The notes: generated by a model from the sequence alone, not told the origin. 64,000 bases of DNA from Catellatospora sichuanensis (GCF_007483665.1 NZ_ML660185.1:162178-226177), one strand, 5' to 3'. Shown: positions 56,842 to 64,000, counted from the first letter of the stretch. Translations and numbers: made by a program.

Positions 56842-57765
56842 ATGACGATCGGCTCCCACATCACGACGTTCGCCGGCCGACCCGTTGCGGAATATCCCGC
56901 CGACCTGGGCAAAGCCTCCCGCGCAGGCACCGCCTGGCGTTTGGAGGACCCGGACTACGACGACACCGGCGAGTTCCTGGTGCGACTGGAGGCACTGGCC
57001 GCGGAGGACTGGGCCGACCAGGTCGGCGCGCTGGTCATCGGCAACTGGGGCGGCGCCTATGACAGCGCCCCGCCGATCGGGCGGATCGTCGCCGCACTGC
57101 CGCGGTTCCCCCGCCTGCGCGCGCTGTTCCTGGGCGAGATCACGTACGAGGAGTGTGAGATCTCCTGGATCCAGCACACCGACATCACCCCGCTGCTGGA
57201 GGCGCTGCCGCAGCTGGAGGTGCTGACCGTGCGCGGGGCCACGGATCTGAGCCTCAAGCCGGTGCGGCACATGTCGCTGCGCGAGCTGACCATCGAATCC
57301 GGTGGCCTGCCCGCCGACGTGGTGCGCGCCGTCGGCGAGTGCGACCTGCCCGCGCTGACCCATCTGGAGCTGTGGCTCGGCACCGACAACTACGGTGGCG
57401 ACGCCGACGTGGCAGACCTGGCGCCGATCCTGTCCGGCGCCCGGCTGCCCGCGCTCACCTCGCTCGCCCTGCGCGACGCCGAGATCGCCGACCTGGTCGC
57501 CGTGGCGCTGGCCGGTGCGCCGGTGGTCGCCCGGCTGCAGGCGCTTGACCTGTCGCTCGGCATGCTCGGTGACGACGGCGCGGCCGCGCTGCTGGCCGGC
57601 CAGCCGCTCACCCACCTGCGCAAACTGGACCTGCACCACCACTTCATCGGCCCGGCGGTGATCGAGCGGCTGACCGCCGAACTCGGCGCCGCGGGCGTGG
57701 AGCTGGACGTCTCCGGGGCCGACGCCCGCCACCGGAACGACCGCTACATCGCGGTCTCCGAGTAG
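56842..57765 (+). CDS. STM4015 family leucine-rich protein
   Basis: The 307-residue protein has a short N-terminal part ('HITTFAGRPVAEYPADLGKASRAGTAWRLEDPDYD') and leucine-rich repeats from about 75 ('LPRFPRLRALFLGEITYEECEISWIQHTDITPLLEALPQLEVLTVRG', 'LPALTHLELWLG', 'LPALTSLALRDAEIADLVAVAL', 'LQALDLSLGMLGDDGAAALL', 'LTHLRKLDLHHHFIGP'). This matches the STM4015 family, the fixed companion of STM4011-4014 genes. LRR proteins typically bind other proteins, so it may recruit a substrate. The ATG at 56842 has a GGAGG site. The next gene begins at the base after its stop. Confidence 0.88.
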   Translation: MTIGSHITTFAGRPVAEYPADLGKASRAGTAWRLEDPDYDDTGEFLVRLEALAAEDWADQVGALVIGNWGGAYDSAPPIGRIVAALPRFPRLRALFLGEITYEECEISWIQHTDITPLLEALPQLEVLTVRGATDLSLKPVRHMSLRELTIESGGLPADVVRAVGECDLPALTHLELWLGTDNYGGDADVADLAPILSGARLPALTSLALRDAEIADLVAVALAGAPVVARLQALDLSLGMLGDDGAAALLAGQPLTHLRKLDLHHHFIGPAVIERLTAELGAAGVELDVSGADARHRNDRYIAVSE

Positions 57766-58842
57766 ATGCACCTCACCGTCGTCGGCAACCCCGGCCACCG
57801 CCGGGTCACCCTGTTCACCGCCGCCGCGGTGCGCGCCGGGCTGGCCGAACCCGAAGTGGTGTCCTGGCAGGACGTGCTCACCGGCGTCCCGCTGCGGCTG
57901 CGTCCCGGCACCGTCGTGCGCGTCGAGTCCCCGGGCGAGGACGCCGAGGTGGACCGGCTGCTGCGCGGCGCCGGCCGGACGGCCGAGCCGGGCGAGATCG
58001 TCGGCGGCCGGGCCTGGTACACCGGCTTCGCCGCCGCCCTGGACCGGGTCGCCGACGCCGCCCGCGACCAGGGCGCGCATCTGCTCGCCGATCCGGCCGA
58101 GATCCTGGTGATGTTCGACAAGGCGGCCTGCCACGCCCGGCTGCTCGCGGCCGGCATCCCCGTGCCCGCGGCGCTGCCCCGATCCCCGGCGAGCTGGGCG
58201 CAGCTGCGGTCGTGGCTGGACGAGACGGGCTGGCGGCGGGTGTTCGTCAAGCCGTGCCACGGCTCGTCCGCGTCCGGGGTGATCGCGCTGCAGCTCGGCA
58301 GCGGCGGCCGGATCCTGGCCACCACTTCCGTGGAACTGTCCGGCGGGCGGCTGTACAACTCGCTGCGGGTGCGGCACTACCGCGACGAGCGCGACGTCGC
58401 GGCGATCGTGGACCGGCTGGCCCCCGACGGGCTGCAGGTGCAGCGCTGGCTGCCCAAGGCCGGGCTGGACGGTCGCGTCGTGGACCTGCGCGTGGTGACG
58501 GTGGCGGGCGAGCCGTCGCACGTGGTGGTGCGCGGCAGCCGCTCGCCGATGACGAACCTGCATCTGGGCGGCGTACGCGAGGATCTGTGCGCGCTGCGCG
58601 CCGCGGCCGGTCGGCACTACGCCGAAGGCCTGGCGACCTGCCGCGCCGTCGCCGCATGCTTTCCCGGCAGCCTGCACACCGGCGTCGACCTGATGTTCGC
58701 GGCGGGCTGGCGCTCGCACGCGGTCGCCGAGGTCAACGCGTTCGGCGACCTGCTGCCGGGCCTGCACGTCGACGGCCGCGACACGTACGACGCCGAGGTG
58801 GCGGCCCTCCTCACCCGCGAACGCGCCGGCGCACCAGCATGA
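57766..58842 (+). CDS. STM4014 family ATP-grasp-like protein
   Basis: The 358-residue protein has an N-terminal alpha/beta domain ('LTVVGNPGHRRVTLFTAAAVRAGLAEPEVVSWQDVL') and an ATP-grasp-like core with 'MFDKAACHARLLAAGIPVPAALPRSPASWAQLRSWLDETGWRRVFVKPCHGSSASGVIALQL' (Lys and Gly-rich loop), 'VQRWLPKAGLDGRVVDLRVVTVAGEPSHVVVRGSRSPMTNLHLGG' and 'GVDLMFAAGWRSHAVAEVNAFGDLLPGL' (metal-binding E-x-N). ATP-grasp enzymes ligate carboxylates to amines or thiols through acyl phosphates. Its stop overlaps the start of a 48-codon frame (ATGA). Confidence 0.88.
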   Translation: MHLTVVGNPGHRRVTLFTAAAVRAGLAEPEVVSWQDVLTGVPLRLRPGTVVRVESPGEDAEVDRLLRGAGRTAEPGEIVGGRAWYTGFAAALDRVADAARDQGAHLLADPAEILVMFDKAACHARLLAAGIPVPAALPRSPASWAQLRSWLDETGWRRVFVKPCHGSSASGVIALQLGSGGRILATTSVELSGGRLYNSLRVRHYRDERDVAAIVDRLAPDGLQVQRWLPKAGLDGRVVDLRVVTVAGEPSHVVVRGSRSPMTNLHLGGVREDLCALRAAAGRHYAEGLATCRAVAACFPGSLHTGVDLMFAAGWRSHAVAEVNAFGDLLPGLHVDGRDTYDAEVAALLTRERAGAPA

Positions 58843-58985
58843 CCGACCCCACCCGACCCGCTTGCGAGCCGGGCGTTCACCCGAAGGCGACTTTGCAGTT
58901 GCGGGGAAACTGCATGAATCAGGGCGGCGGTTCGTGCAGTTTCCCTGAAACTGCAGAGCCCGACCGCGGGGAGGGCACGGCGTGA
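58839..58985 (+). CDS. 48-codon bridging ORF, possible small peptide
   Basis: This frame exactly fills the gap between the STM4014-like and STM4013-like genes. Its ATG overlaps the upstream stop (ATGA, 58839-58842) and its TGA overlaps the next start (GTGA, 58982-58985). The peptide begins MTDPTRPACEPG, contains GNCMNQGGGSCSFPETAE and has three cysteines (9, 25, 33). A large inverted repeat lies inside it. It may be a peptide acted on by the radical SAM/ATP-grasp enzymes, or only an in-frame intercistronic palindrome that keeps translation coupled. The antisense strand reads a similar GNC...SCSFP peptide because of the palindrome, which favours the repeat explanation. Confidence 0.35.
   Translation: MTDPTRPACEPGVHPKATLQLRGNCMNQGGGSCSFPETAEPDRGEGTA
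58895..58954. repeat. Large inverted repeat inside the STM401x operon
   Basis: Arms 58895-58914 and 58935-58954 match at 18 of 20 positions. The form (GGGAAACTGCA/TGCAGTTTCCC) and position within an operon suggest an attenuator, an mRNA processing site or a dispersed palindromic repeat. Confidence 0.6.
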
Positions 58986-59797
58986 GCGTGGACATGGCGT
59001 CGTTGGTGGGGACGCACGACATTGCGCTGGTCACGGTCGACACCTTGCGGTACGACGTCGCGGCGGAGGAAGCGGCGGCCGGGCGCACGCCGAACGTGGC
59101 CCAGGTGCTGCCCGGTGGGCGGTGGGAGCCTCGGCATACGCCCGCGAGCTTCACCTATGCCGCGCACCACGCGTTCTTCGCGGGGTTCCTGCCGACGCCG
59201 GTGACCCCGGGGCGGCACGAGCGGCTGTTCGCGGCCCGGTTTCCCGGCAGCGAGACCACCGCCGACGGCACCTGGGTGTTCGACGCGCCGGACCTGGTCA
59301 CCGGGCTGGCCCGGGTCGGCTACCACACGCTGTGCCTGGGCGGCGTCGGCTTCTTCAACCGGCTCTCGCCGCTGGGCAGCGTGCTGCCGGACATGTTCGC
59401 CGAGGACCACTGGCGGCCCGAGTTCGGCGTGACCGAACCGGACTCCCTGCGCCACCAGCTCGACCAACTCGAAGTGAGCGTGGTCGCCGCGCCCGCGGCC
59501 CGGCCCTTGTTCACGTTCCTCAACATCTCGGCCCTGCACCAGCCCAACCGGCACTACCTGCCCGGCGCGGCCGAGGACGGCCCGGACAGCCACGCGGCCG
59601 CGCTGCGTTACGTCGACACCCTGCTGCCGCGCCTGTTCGAGCTGCTCACCTGGCGTCGGCGGCCGTGTTTCACGGTGCTGTGCGCGGACCACGGCACCGC
59701 GTACGGCGAGGACGGCCACCAGGGGCACCGGGTCGGCCACGATGTGGTGTGGACGGTGCCGTACGCCGAGTTCACGCTGTCGCCGGGGGAATGGTGA
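58982..59797 (+). CDS. STM4013/SEN3800 family alkaline-phosphatase-fold hydrolase
   Basis: The 271-residue protein of the sulphatase/alkaline-phosphatase superfamily has metal ligands in 'LVTVDTLRYD' (D20, D25) and 'CADHGTAYGEDGHQGHR' (D236, H237, H246/H249). The sulphatase C/S-x-P-x-R formylglycine motif is absent; instead 'HTPASFTYAAHHAFFAG' offers S56/T58 as nucleophile, as in phosphatases and phosphotransferases. No signal peptide is seen. It would hydrolyse or transfer a phospho- or sulpho-group on the product of the neighbouring enzymes. GTG 58982 is coupled to the preceding small frame; ATG 58994 is an alternative. Confidence 0.86.
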   Translation: MSVDMASLVGTHDIALVTVDTLRYDVAAEEAAAGRTPNVAQVLPGGRWEPRHTPASFTYAAHHAFFAGFLPTPVTPGRHERLFAARFPGSETTADGTWVFDAPDLVTGLARVGYHTLCLGGVGFFNRLSPLGSVLPDMFAEDHWRPEFGVTEPDSLRHQLDQLEVSVVAAPAARPLFTFLNISALHQPNRHYLPGAAEDGPDSHAAALRYVDTLLPRLFELLTWRRRPCFTVLCADHGTAYGEDGHQGHRVGHDVVWTVPYAEFTLSPGEW

Positions 59798-61149
59798 CGG
59801 TGCTCGACGGCTCGCCCTACCAGGGTTACCTGTACGCGTACCCGCACAAGACGGCGTACCGGCCGCTGCGGCCGCGCCCGGCGCTGCGCGACGTGTGGGC
59901 CGGGCAGCCCCGCGACGCCCTGTTCCTGTACCTGCACATCCCGTTCTGCGAGATGCGGTGCGGCTTCTGCAACCTGTTCACCCGCGCCCAGCCGCCCGCC
60001 GAGCAGGTCAGCGCGTACCTGCGCCGGCTGCGGATCCAGGCCGAGCAGGTCACGGCGGCGATCGGCCCGGCCCGATACGTCCGGGCCGCGATCGGCGGCG
60101 GCACCCCCACCCACCTGACCGCCGACGAGCTGACCGAGCTGTTCGCCATCACTGACGGCGTGCTCGGCCTGAACCCGGCCACGGCACAGCTGTCCGTGGA
60201 GACCTCGCCCGCGACGGCGACGCCGGACCGGCTGGCGGTGCTCGCCGCGTACGGCACCCACCGGGTCAGCATGGGTGTGCAGAGTTTCCTCGACACCGAG
60301 GCGCACGCCGCCGGGCGGCCGCAGCGCCGCACCGAGGTCGACCAAGCCCTGACCGCGCTGCGTGAAGCGGCGTTTCCGCTGCTCAACGTCGACCTGATCT
60401 ACGGCATCCCCGGCCAGACCCGCGACACCTGGACCTACTCGCTGCGCGAGGCGCTGGCCTGGTCGCCCGAGGAGATCTACCTCTACCCGCTGTACGTGCG
60501 CCCGCTGACCGGCCTGGGGCGCCGCGGCGACGTGCTGGACCCACCGCGCCGGACCGCCGTCGGACCGGGCCGCGACGCGCAGTGGGACCGCCAGCGCCTC
60601 GATCTGTACCGGCACGGCCGTGACCTGCTGCGCGAGGCCGGCTACCGGCAGCTGTCGATGCGCCAGTTCCGGCGTGCCGACGTGCCCGACCCCGACGGCG
60701 CCGACTACTGCTGCCAGGACGACGGCATGGTCGGCGTCGGCTGCGGGGCCCGGTCCTACACCGCCGACCTGCACTACTCGTTCGACTACGCGGTGAGCGT
60801 GCGCGAGGTGCGGGCCATCATCGACGACTACCTGTCCCGGCCCGCGGAGGACTTCGCCTACGCCGAGTTCGGTTTCTCGCTCGATGGGGGCGAGCAGCGG
60901 CTGCGCTGGCTGGTGAAGTCGCTGCTGCGGGCCGAGGGCGTCGACCTGCCCGGTTACACCGCCCGTTTCGGGTCCACCGTGGACGAAGACTTCCCGCATC
61001 TGGCCGAGCTGGCCGCGCGCGGCTGGGCCGCCGGTGACGGCGACCGGCTGGCGCTGACCGACGAAGGGCTGGCGCACGGCGACGCGATCGGGCCGTGGCT
61101 GGTGTCGGGGCAGGTGCGGGCGGCGATGGCGCGGGCGGTGCTGCGGTGA
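59791..61149 (+). CDS. STM4012 family radical SAM protein
   Basis: The 452-residue radical SAM enzyme is related to HemW/HemN. The cluster motif C53-x3-C57-x2-C60 is in 'HIPFCEMRCGFCNLF'. HemN-like features follow: 'YVRAAIGGGTPTHLTADELTEL', 'SVETSPATATPDRLAVLAAYGTHRVSMGVQSF', 'NVDLIYGIPGQTRDTW', and a C-terminal HemN-type domain ('YGCCQ'-like 'DGADYCCQDDGMVGVGCGARSYT'). Its ATG overlaps the STM4013-like stop by 7 bases. The substrate is unknown; HemW-like proteins can carry haem, but this branch is distinct by context. Confidence 0.9.
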   Translation: MVTVLDGSPYQGYLYAYPHKTAYRPLRPRPALRDVWAGQPRDALFLYLHIPFCEMRCGFCNLFTRAQPPAEQVSAYLRRLRIQAEQVTAAIGPARYVRAAIGGGTPTHLTADELTELFAITDGVLGLNPATAQLSVETSPATATPDRLAVLAAYGTHRVSMGVQSFLDTEAHAAGRPQRRTEVDQALTALREAAFPLLNVDLIYGIPGQTRDTWTYSLREALAWSPEEIYLYPLYVRPLTGLGRRGDVLDPPRRTAVGPGRDAQWDRQRLDLYRHGRDLLREAGYRQLSMRQFRRADVPDPDGADYCCQDDGMVGVGCGARSYTADLHYSFDYAVSVREVRAIIDDYLSRPAEDFAYAEFGFSLDGGEQRLRWLVKSLLRAEGVDLPGYTARFGSTVDEDFPHLAELAARGWAAGDGDRLALTDEGLAHGDAIGPWLVSGQVRAAMARAVLR

Positions 61150-62060
61150 ACCTGCTGCTGCTCTACCGCGGTCCGCTCGCGAGCTGCAACTTCGACTGCC
61201 CGTACTGCCCGTTCGCGAAACGCCGCGACAGCCGGGCGCAGCTGGCCGCCGACCGGGCCGCGCTGGCCCGGTTCGCCGACTGGATCGCCGCCAACCCCGC
61301 CGGAGACACACTGTCGGTGCTGTTCACGCCGTGGGGCGAAGGGCTGACCCGGTCCTGGTATCGCGATGCGCTGGTGCGGCTGTCGCACCTGCCGCACGTG
61401 GCGAAGGTCGCCATCCAGACCAACCTGGCCGGGCGGCTGGCCTGGGTCGCCGACGCCGACCCGGCCCGGCTCGCGCTGTGGGCCACCTACCATCCAGGCC
61501 AGGTCAGCCGCGAGCGCTTCCTGGCCGCCTGCGCCACGCTGCGCGGGCACGGCGTCCGGCACTCCGTCGGCATGGTGGGCCTGCCGGAGCACCATGCCGA
61601 GGCGGTAGCGATGCGGGCCGAGCTGCCGGAGTCGACGTACCTGTGGGTCAACGCCGCCGACGGGCACACCTACGATGCGGCGGCCGAGGCGGCGTGGACG
61701 GCGATCGACCCGCTGTTCGGCTACAGCGTGCGCCCGCACGCCTCAGCCGGGCACGAGTGCGGCGCCGGTGAGACGTCGCTGTCGGTGCTCGGCGACGGCA
61801 CGGTGCGGCGCTGCCACTTCCTGCCCGAGGCGCTGGGCAACCTCTACGACGGCAGCTACCGGGCCGCGCTGCGGCCCCGCCCGTGCGGCAAGGCCACCTG
61901 CGACTGCCACATCGGATACGTGCACCTCAAACGCCTCAACCTGCACCAGGTCTTCGCCGGCGGCGTGCCCGAGCGCATCCCCGCCGGACCGCCGCCGACC
62001 TGGGGCGTGCCGCACGCGATGCTCACGTCTGCTGCTGCGGCAGGTACTCCTCCGGGGTGA
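61146..62060 (+). CDS. STM4011 family radical SAM protein
   Basis: The 304-residue radical SAM protein has cluster motif C14-x3-C18-x2-C21 in 'YRGPLASCNFDCPYCPFAKRRDS'. It continues with 'VLFTPWGEGLTRSWY', 'KVAIQTNLAGRL' and 'HSVGMVGLPEHHAEA'. A C-terminal cysteine-rich region ('HECGAGETSLSVLGDGTVRRCHFLPEALGNLYDGSY...PCGKATCDCHIGYVHL') looks like a second, SPASM-like iron-sulphur site, typical of peptide-modifying enzymes. The start is GTG 61146, overlapping the STM4012-like stop. Its 3' end overlaps the convergent DUF6745 gene by 38 bp. Confidence 0.9.
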   Translation: MNLLLLYRGPLASCNFDCPYCPFAKRRDSRAQLAADRAALARFADWIAANPAGDTLSVLFTPWGEGLTRSWYRDALVRLSHLPHVAKVAIQTNLAGRLAWVADADPARLALWATYHPGQVSRERFLAACATLRGHGVRHSVGMVGLPEHHAEAVAMRAELPESTYLWVNAADGHTYDAAAEAAWTAIDPLFGYSVRPHASAGHECGAGETSLSVLGDGTVRRCHFLPEALGNLYDGSYRAALRPRPCGKATCDCHIGYVHLKRLNLHQVFAGGVPERIPAGPPPTWGVPHAMLTSAAAAGTPPG

Positions 62061-63183
62061 GGCCGAACGTCCACGCCACGCCCTCCCGCGCGGTGCGCAC
62101 GGTCGGCGGCACCCGCAGGAAGTACGTGCGGAAGCTGCCGTCGGGCTCGGGGCTGGAGTTCAGCACCTCCACCATCACCAGTGGCTCGTCGCCGGGCAGC
62201 TCGACCCGCCACAGCGTGCCGCACACGTCGGACTGCGTCTTGGACGCCCCGGACTCGCGCAGGTAGCGGTCGAACCCGAAGTGCTCCAGCATCACCCGGC
62301 GCATCTCGGCGTTGGACTCGCGCCGGATGCGCGCCACCGTCAGTGTCGGCAGTTCGGCGGCGATCTCCGCGGGCATCGGCATGCCGCTCCACGCGTGCAG
62401 GCCGAATCCGTCCGGGTAGGACAGCGCCGGGCCGTCGCCGTGGTGCAGCCGGCCCAGGTTGTCGCGGTGCACCGCCCGTGGGCGCTCGGTGAGGATCGCG
62501 ACCTGTTCGAACGCCCACCACCAGCCCGCACTGCAGGCCACCCGGGCCAGGCCGTCGACGTCGGGGTGGCTGTCGAACGCGCCCAGCCAGGCCGCGTCGT
62601 GCTGGCCGTGGATCACGTCGAGCAGCGCGTCCTGCTGCGCCTGGCCGAGCTCGCCGCCCCGCGTGCCGAACTGCTCCGTCAGCCGGGTGCGCAGCGGCGT
62701 GGCCAGCTGGTCGACGAGCTGCTGCCAGGGCCGGCGGGCGGTGGCGGCCCAGTGCCGGGCGAAGCCGACCCCACCGAGCCGGGTGGTGAGCGCGGCGCGA
62801 GCCTGCGCCCAGGGGCGGGTGCGCACCTGCGGGCGTACGCTGCGGCCGAGCTGGAGATCGCCCGGCCGGACGCCCTGCGCGGCCAGCGCCTCGCGCACCT
62901 TCGGATCGCCCGCCGACCCGGTGCGCAGCATCGCCACCGCCGTCGCGCCCGCGGCGGGCGAGCCCAGCCACAGCATCCGCCGTGGCGCGGGCAGCCCCGC
63001 CAGGGAGTACGCGATTCCTACCCCCGCCTCGGCGCCCGCCCGGTCGGCCGGGTCGGTGCTCAGCCCGGTCGCCAGCCAGCGCTCGGCCCGCTCGGCCAGC
63101 GCCATGTCGGCGTTCTTCCGCGCCTCGCGCCGGTTCAGCGGCTGCTCGCCGCTCGTGCTGTGTGCCTGTCGAGTCGTCGTCAT
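62023..63183 (-). CDS. DUF6745 domain-containing protein
   Basis: The 386-residue soluble protein has a helical N-terminal region (about 15-100) and the conserved C-terminal DUF6745 part: 'LGRLHHGDGPALSYPDGFGLHAWSGMPMPAEIAAEL', 'NAEMRRVMLEHFGFDRYL', 'LWRVELPGDEPLVMVEVLNSSPEPDGSFRTYFLRVPPTVRTAREGVAWTFGLTPEEYLPQ'. Function unknown. Homologues often sit next to LRR/WGR proteins or small partners such as the gene at 63203. I chose the ATG at 63183 with a GGGAG site. Confidence 0.82.
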   Translation of the reverse strand: MTTTRQAHSTSGEQPLNRREARKNADMALAERAERWLATGLSTDPADRAGAEAGVGIAYSLAGLPAPRRMLWLGSPAAGATAVAMLRTGSAGDPKVREALAAQGVRPGDLQLGRSVRPQVRTRPWAQARAALTTRLGGVGFARHWAATARRPWQQLVDQLATPLRTRLTEQFGTRGGELGQAQQDALLDVIHGQHDAAWLGAFDSHPDVDGLARVACSAGWWWAFEQVAILTERPRAVHRDNLGRLHHGDGPALSYPDGFGLHAWSGMPMPAEIAAELPTLTVARIRRESNAEMRRVMLEHFGFDRYLRESGASKTQSDVCGTLWRVELPGDEPLVMVEVLNSSPEPDGSFRTYFLRVPPTVRTAREGVAWTFGLTPEEYLPQQQT

Positions 63184-63202
63184 CTCCCAGCTCCCGCCGT
63201 GC

Positions 63203-63523
63203 TCAGTCCGCGACCGGGCGGATCGCGCCGGGGAAGTACTCACGCTGGCGGACCACCCGGTATGCCCCCGCGGCCAGCGCGATCGGGCCGTGCTCCTCGT
63301 GCACGAGCCGGCCGTAGCCCTCGATCAGCAGGAACAGCCGGCCCGGGTCGTCGGGCGGGCACAGCATCGCCACGCGCTCGCCGGTCACCACGTGCGCGTG
63401 GCCGGTCGCCTCGCCCAGCGCCAGCACCATCCGGTTGCGCCGGTCCCGCGGCGCGGGCATCAGATCGGGCGGCAGCTCCTCCCGCGCGATCGGGACCACC
63501 AGCACATCACCCTGCCGAAACAT
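63203..63523 (-). CDS. Small partner protein of the DUF6745 gene, 106 aa
   Basis: This beta-rich protein has 'MFRQGDVLVVPIAREELPPDLMPAPRDRRNRMVLALGEATGHAHVVTGERVAML' and 'RLFLLIEGYGRLVHEEHGPIALAAGAYRVVRQREYFPG'. The same 'QGDVLLVPV...GHAH...LxHEEHxPIxLPxGxYxVxRQREY' pattern is familiar next to DUF6745 genes in actinobacteria. It lies 19 bp upstream of the DUF6745 gene, so they form a pair. Function unknown; a small binding or chaperone-like role is a guess. Confidence 0.8.
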   Translation of the reverse strand: MFRQGDVLVVPIAREELPPDLMPAPRDRRNRMVLALGEATGHAHVVTGERVAMLCPPDDPGRLFLLIEGYGRLVHEEHGPIALAAGAYRVVRQREYFPGAIRPVAD

Positions 63524-63561
63524 GATCAGCTCCACAACCGACGGACGAGTCGCGGGCGACG

Positions 63562-64000
63562 CTAGTGGGTGGGTACGACACCGCCTGTGGGGAACAGCTC
63601 CTCCAGCACCGCGGCCACGCCGTCGTCGTCGTTGCTCGCGGTGACGCGGTCGGCCCCGGCCAGGGCCTGCGGATGGGCGTTGGCGACGGCGACCCCGGTG
63701 CCCGCCCAGCGCAGCACGGGGACATCGTTGGGCATGTCCCCGAACGCGATCACCTGGTCGGCCGCGACGCCCCAGCCCGCACACAGGCGGGCGAGAGTGT
63801 CCGCCTTGGACACCGTCGCGGCGCTGATCTCCAGCATGCCACTGCCGCCGGAGTAGGTGACCATGACGTCCGGCACGAGCGCCTGCAGCCGCGCCATCAG
63901 CTCCTCGGTGACCGGGGCGGGAGACCAGGCCAGCAGCTTCACGCAGCTCTCCGCCCCGGTCCACAGCTCGGCGAGCGAGGCCGTGGGCACGCGTATCACG
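63562..64000 (-). CDS. Cof-type HAD hydrolase, 3' part (truncated by window)
   Basis: The visible 145 codons cover the C-terminal half of a Cof/YidA-type HAD phosphatase: cap-domain end 'ALVPDVMVTYSGGSGMLEISAATVSKADTLARLCAGWGV' and motif IV 'VIAFGDMPNDVPVLRWAGTGVAVANAHPQALAGADRVTASNDDDGVAAVLEELF'. Such enzymes dephosphorylate sugar phosphates or nucleotides. The N-terminal motif I lies beyond position 64000. Confidence 0.85.
   Translation of the reverse strand, partial: VIRVPTASLAELWTGAESCVKLLAWSPAPVTEELMARLQALVPDVMVTYSGGSGMLEISAATVSKADTLARLCAGWGVAADQVIAFGDMPNDVPVLRWAGTGVAVANAHPQALAGADRVTASNDDDGVAAVLEELFPTGGVVPTH

Noticed and set aside
56743-59154. 803-codon minus-strand frame opposite the STM401x cassette
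   Set aside because: Antisense shadow of well-supported plus-strand genes; low-complexity Gln/Arg/Gly/Ala composition.
1-64000. tRNA, rRNA, riboswitch and prophage genes
   Set aside because: No cloverleaf arm sequences (such as a GTTCGANTC loop with CCA end), conserved riboswitch cores or phage structural genes were noticed on reading; a covariance-model search was not possible here.

Overview
The window is high-GC actinobacterial DNA. It has GC-biased third codon positions, Tat and lipoprotein signals, LacI-type sugar regulators, a SigB-type sigma factor, many secreted glycoside hydrolases carrying ricin-type (CBM13) modules, and frequent leaderless -10/start-codon arrangements. The overall style fits Micromonosporaceae; the family is my inference and no 16S or tRNA gene is present to test it. 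No CRISPR array, tRNA, rRNA or intact insertion sequence was seen.

Layout. 1-6.2 kb: a signal-less family-3 solute-binding protein, a secreted GH2 enzyme with two CBM13 domains, then an ECF41 sigma factor (sigJ type) divergent from a DoxX gene and a VOC gene. 6.2-13 kb: an FtsX-type ABC exporter divergent from a NarL-type two-component system, a hypothetical gene and a lipoprotein L,D-transpeptidase. 13.2-27.9 kb: a large L-arabinose locus made of araB, araD, a YtfQ/YtfR/YtfT/YjfF-type furanose importer and araA, then a LacI regulator, a Tat-exported GH127 beta-L-arabinofuranosidase, and a second, nearly identical LacI regulator. Four matching operator sequences tie the araB promoter to the GH127/lacI interval. 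28-33 kb: DUF2855, YdeI/OmdA, a clan-A hydrolase with FN3 and CBM2, and a secreted three-repeat protein. 33.6-34.4 kb: the remains of an MFS exporter gene. 34.4-36.6 kb: DoxX, a SigB/SigF/SigG sigma factor and a hypothetical gene. 36.7-40.3 kb: an SDR plus HisD-like dehydrogenase pair and a secreted GH12-CBM13 enzyme. 40.4-42.2 kb: a GNAT acetyltransferase and a HEAT-like repeat protein.

42.2-49.2 kb is a seven-gene, overlapping stressosome-type operon (RsbR, RsbS, RsbT, an RsbT-like/PP2C fusion, a histidine kinase, a receiver-PP2C phosphatase and a STAS antagonist). CsbD and an RsbW-like kinase follow on the other strand. 49.2-56.5 kb carries a YkvA protein, a beta-lactamase-fold serine hydrolase, an MscS-like/TM-helix membrane protein, a Tat-exported PhoX phosphatase, an NAD-dependent epimerase and a GH18 chitinase.

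56.8-62.1 kb is a complete STM4015-4014-4013-4012-4011-type cassette: a leucine-rich protein, an ATP-grasp-like protein, an alkaline-phosphatase-fold hydrolase and two different radical SAM enzymes. This family of operons has no described function. A 48-codon cysteine-containing reading frame exactly bridges the only gap in the cassette. A DUF6745 gene converges on it, followed by a small partner and the 3' part of a Cof-type HAD phosphatase that runs off the window.

How it fits together: extracellular GH127, GH2, GH12, GH18 and clan-A enzymes attack plant-wall, arabinosylated and chitin polymers. Released L-arabinose, probably including the furanose form, enters through the YtfQ-type ABC system and is converted by AraA, AraB and AraD to D-xylulose 5-phosphate. 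The paired LacI proteins probably repress this regulon. The stressosome operon, CsbD, the RsbW-like protein and the SigB-type factor form a stress-response layer.
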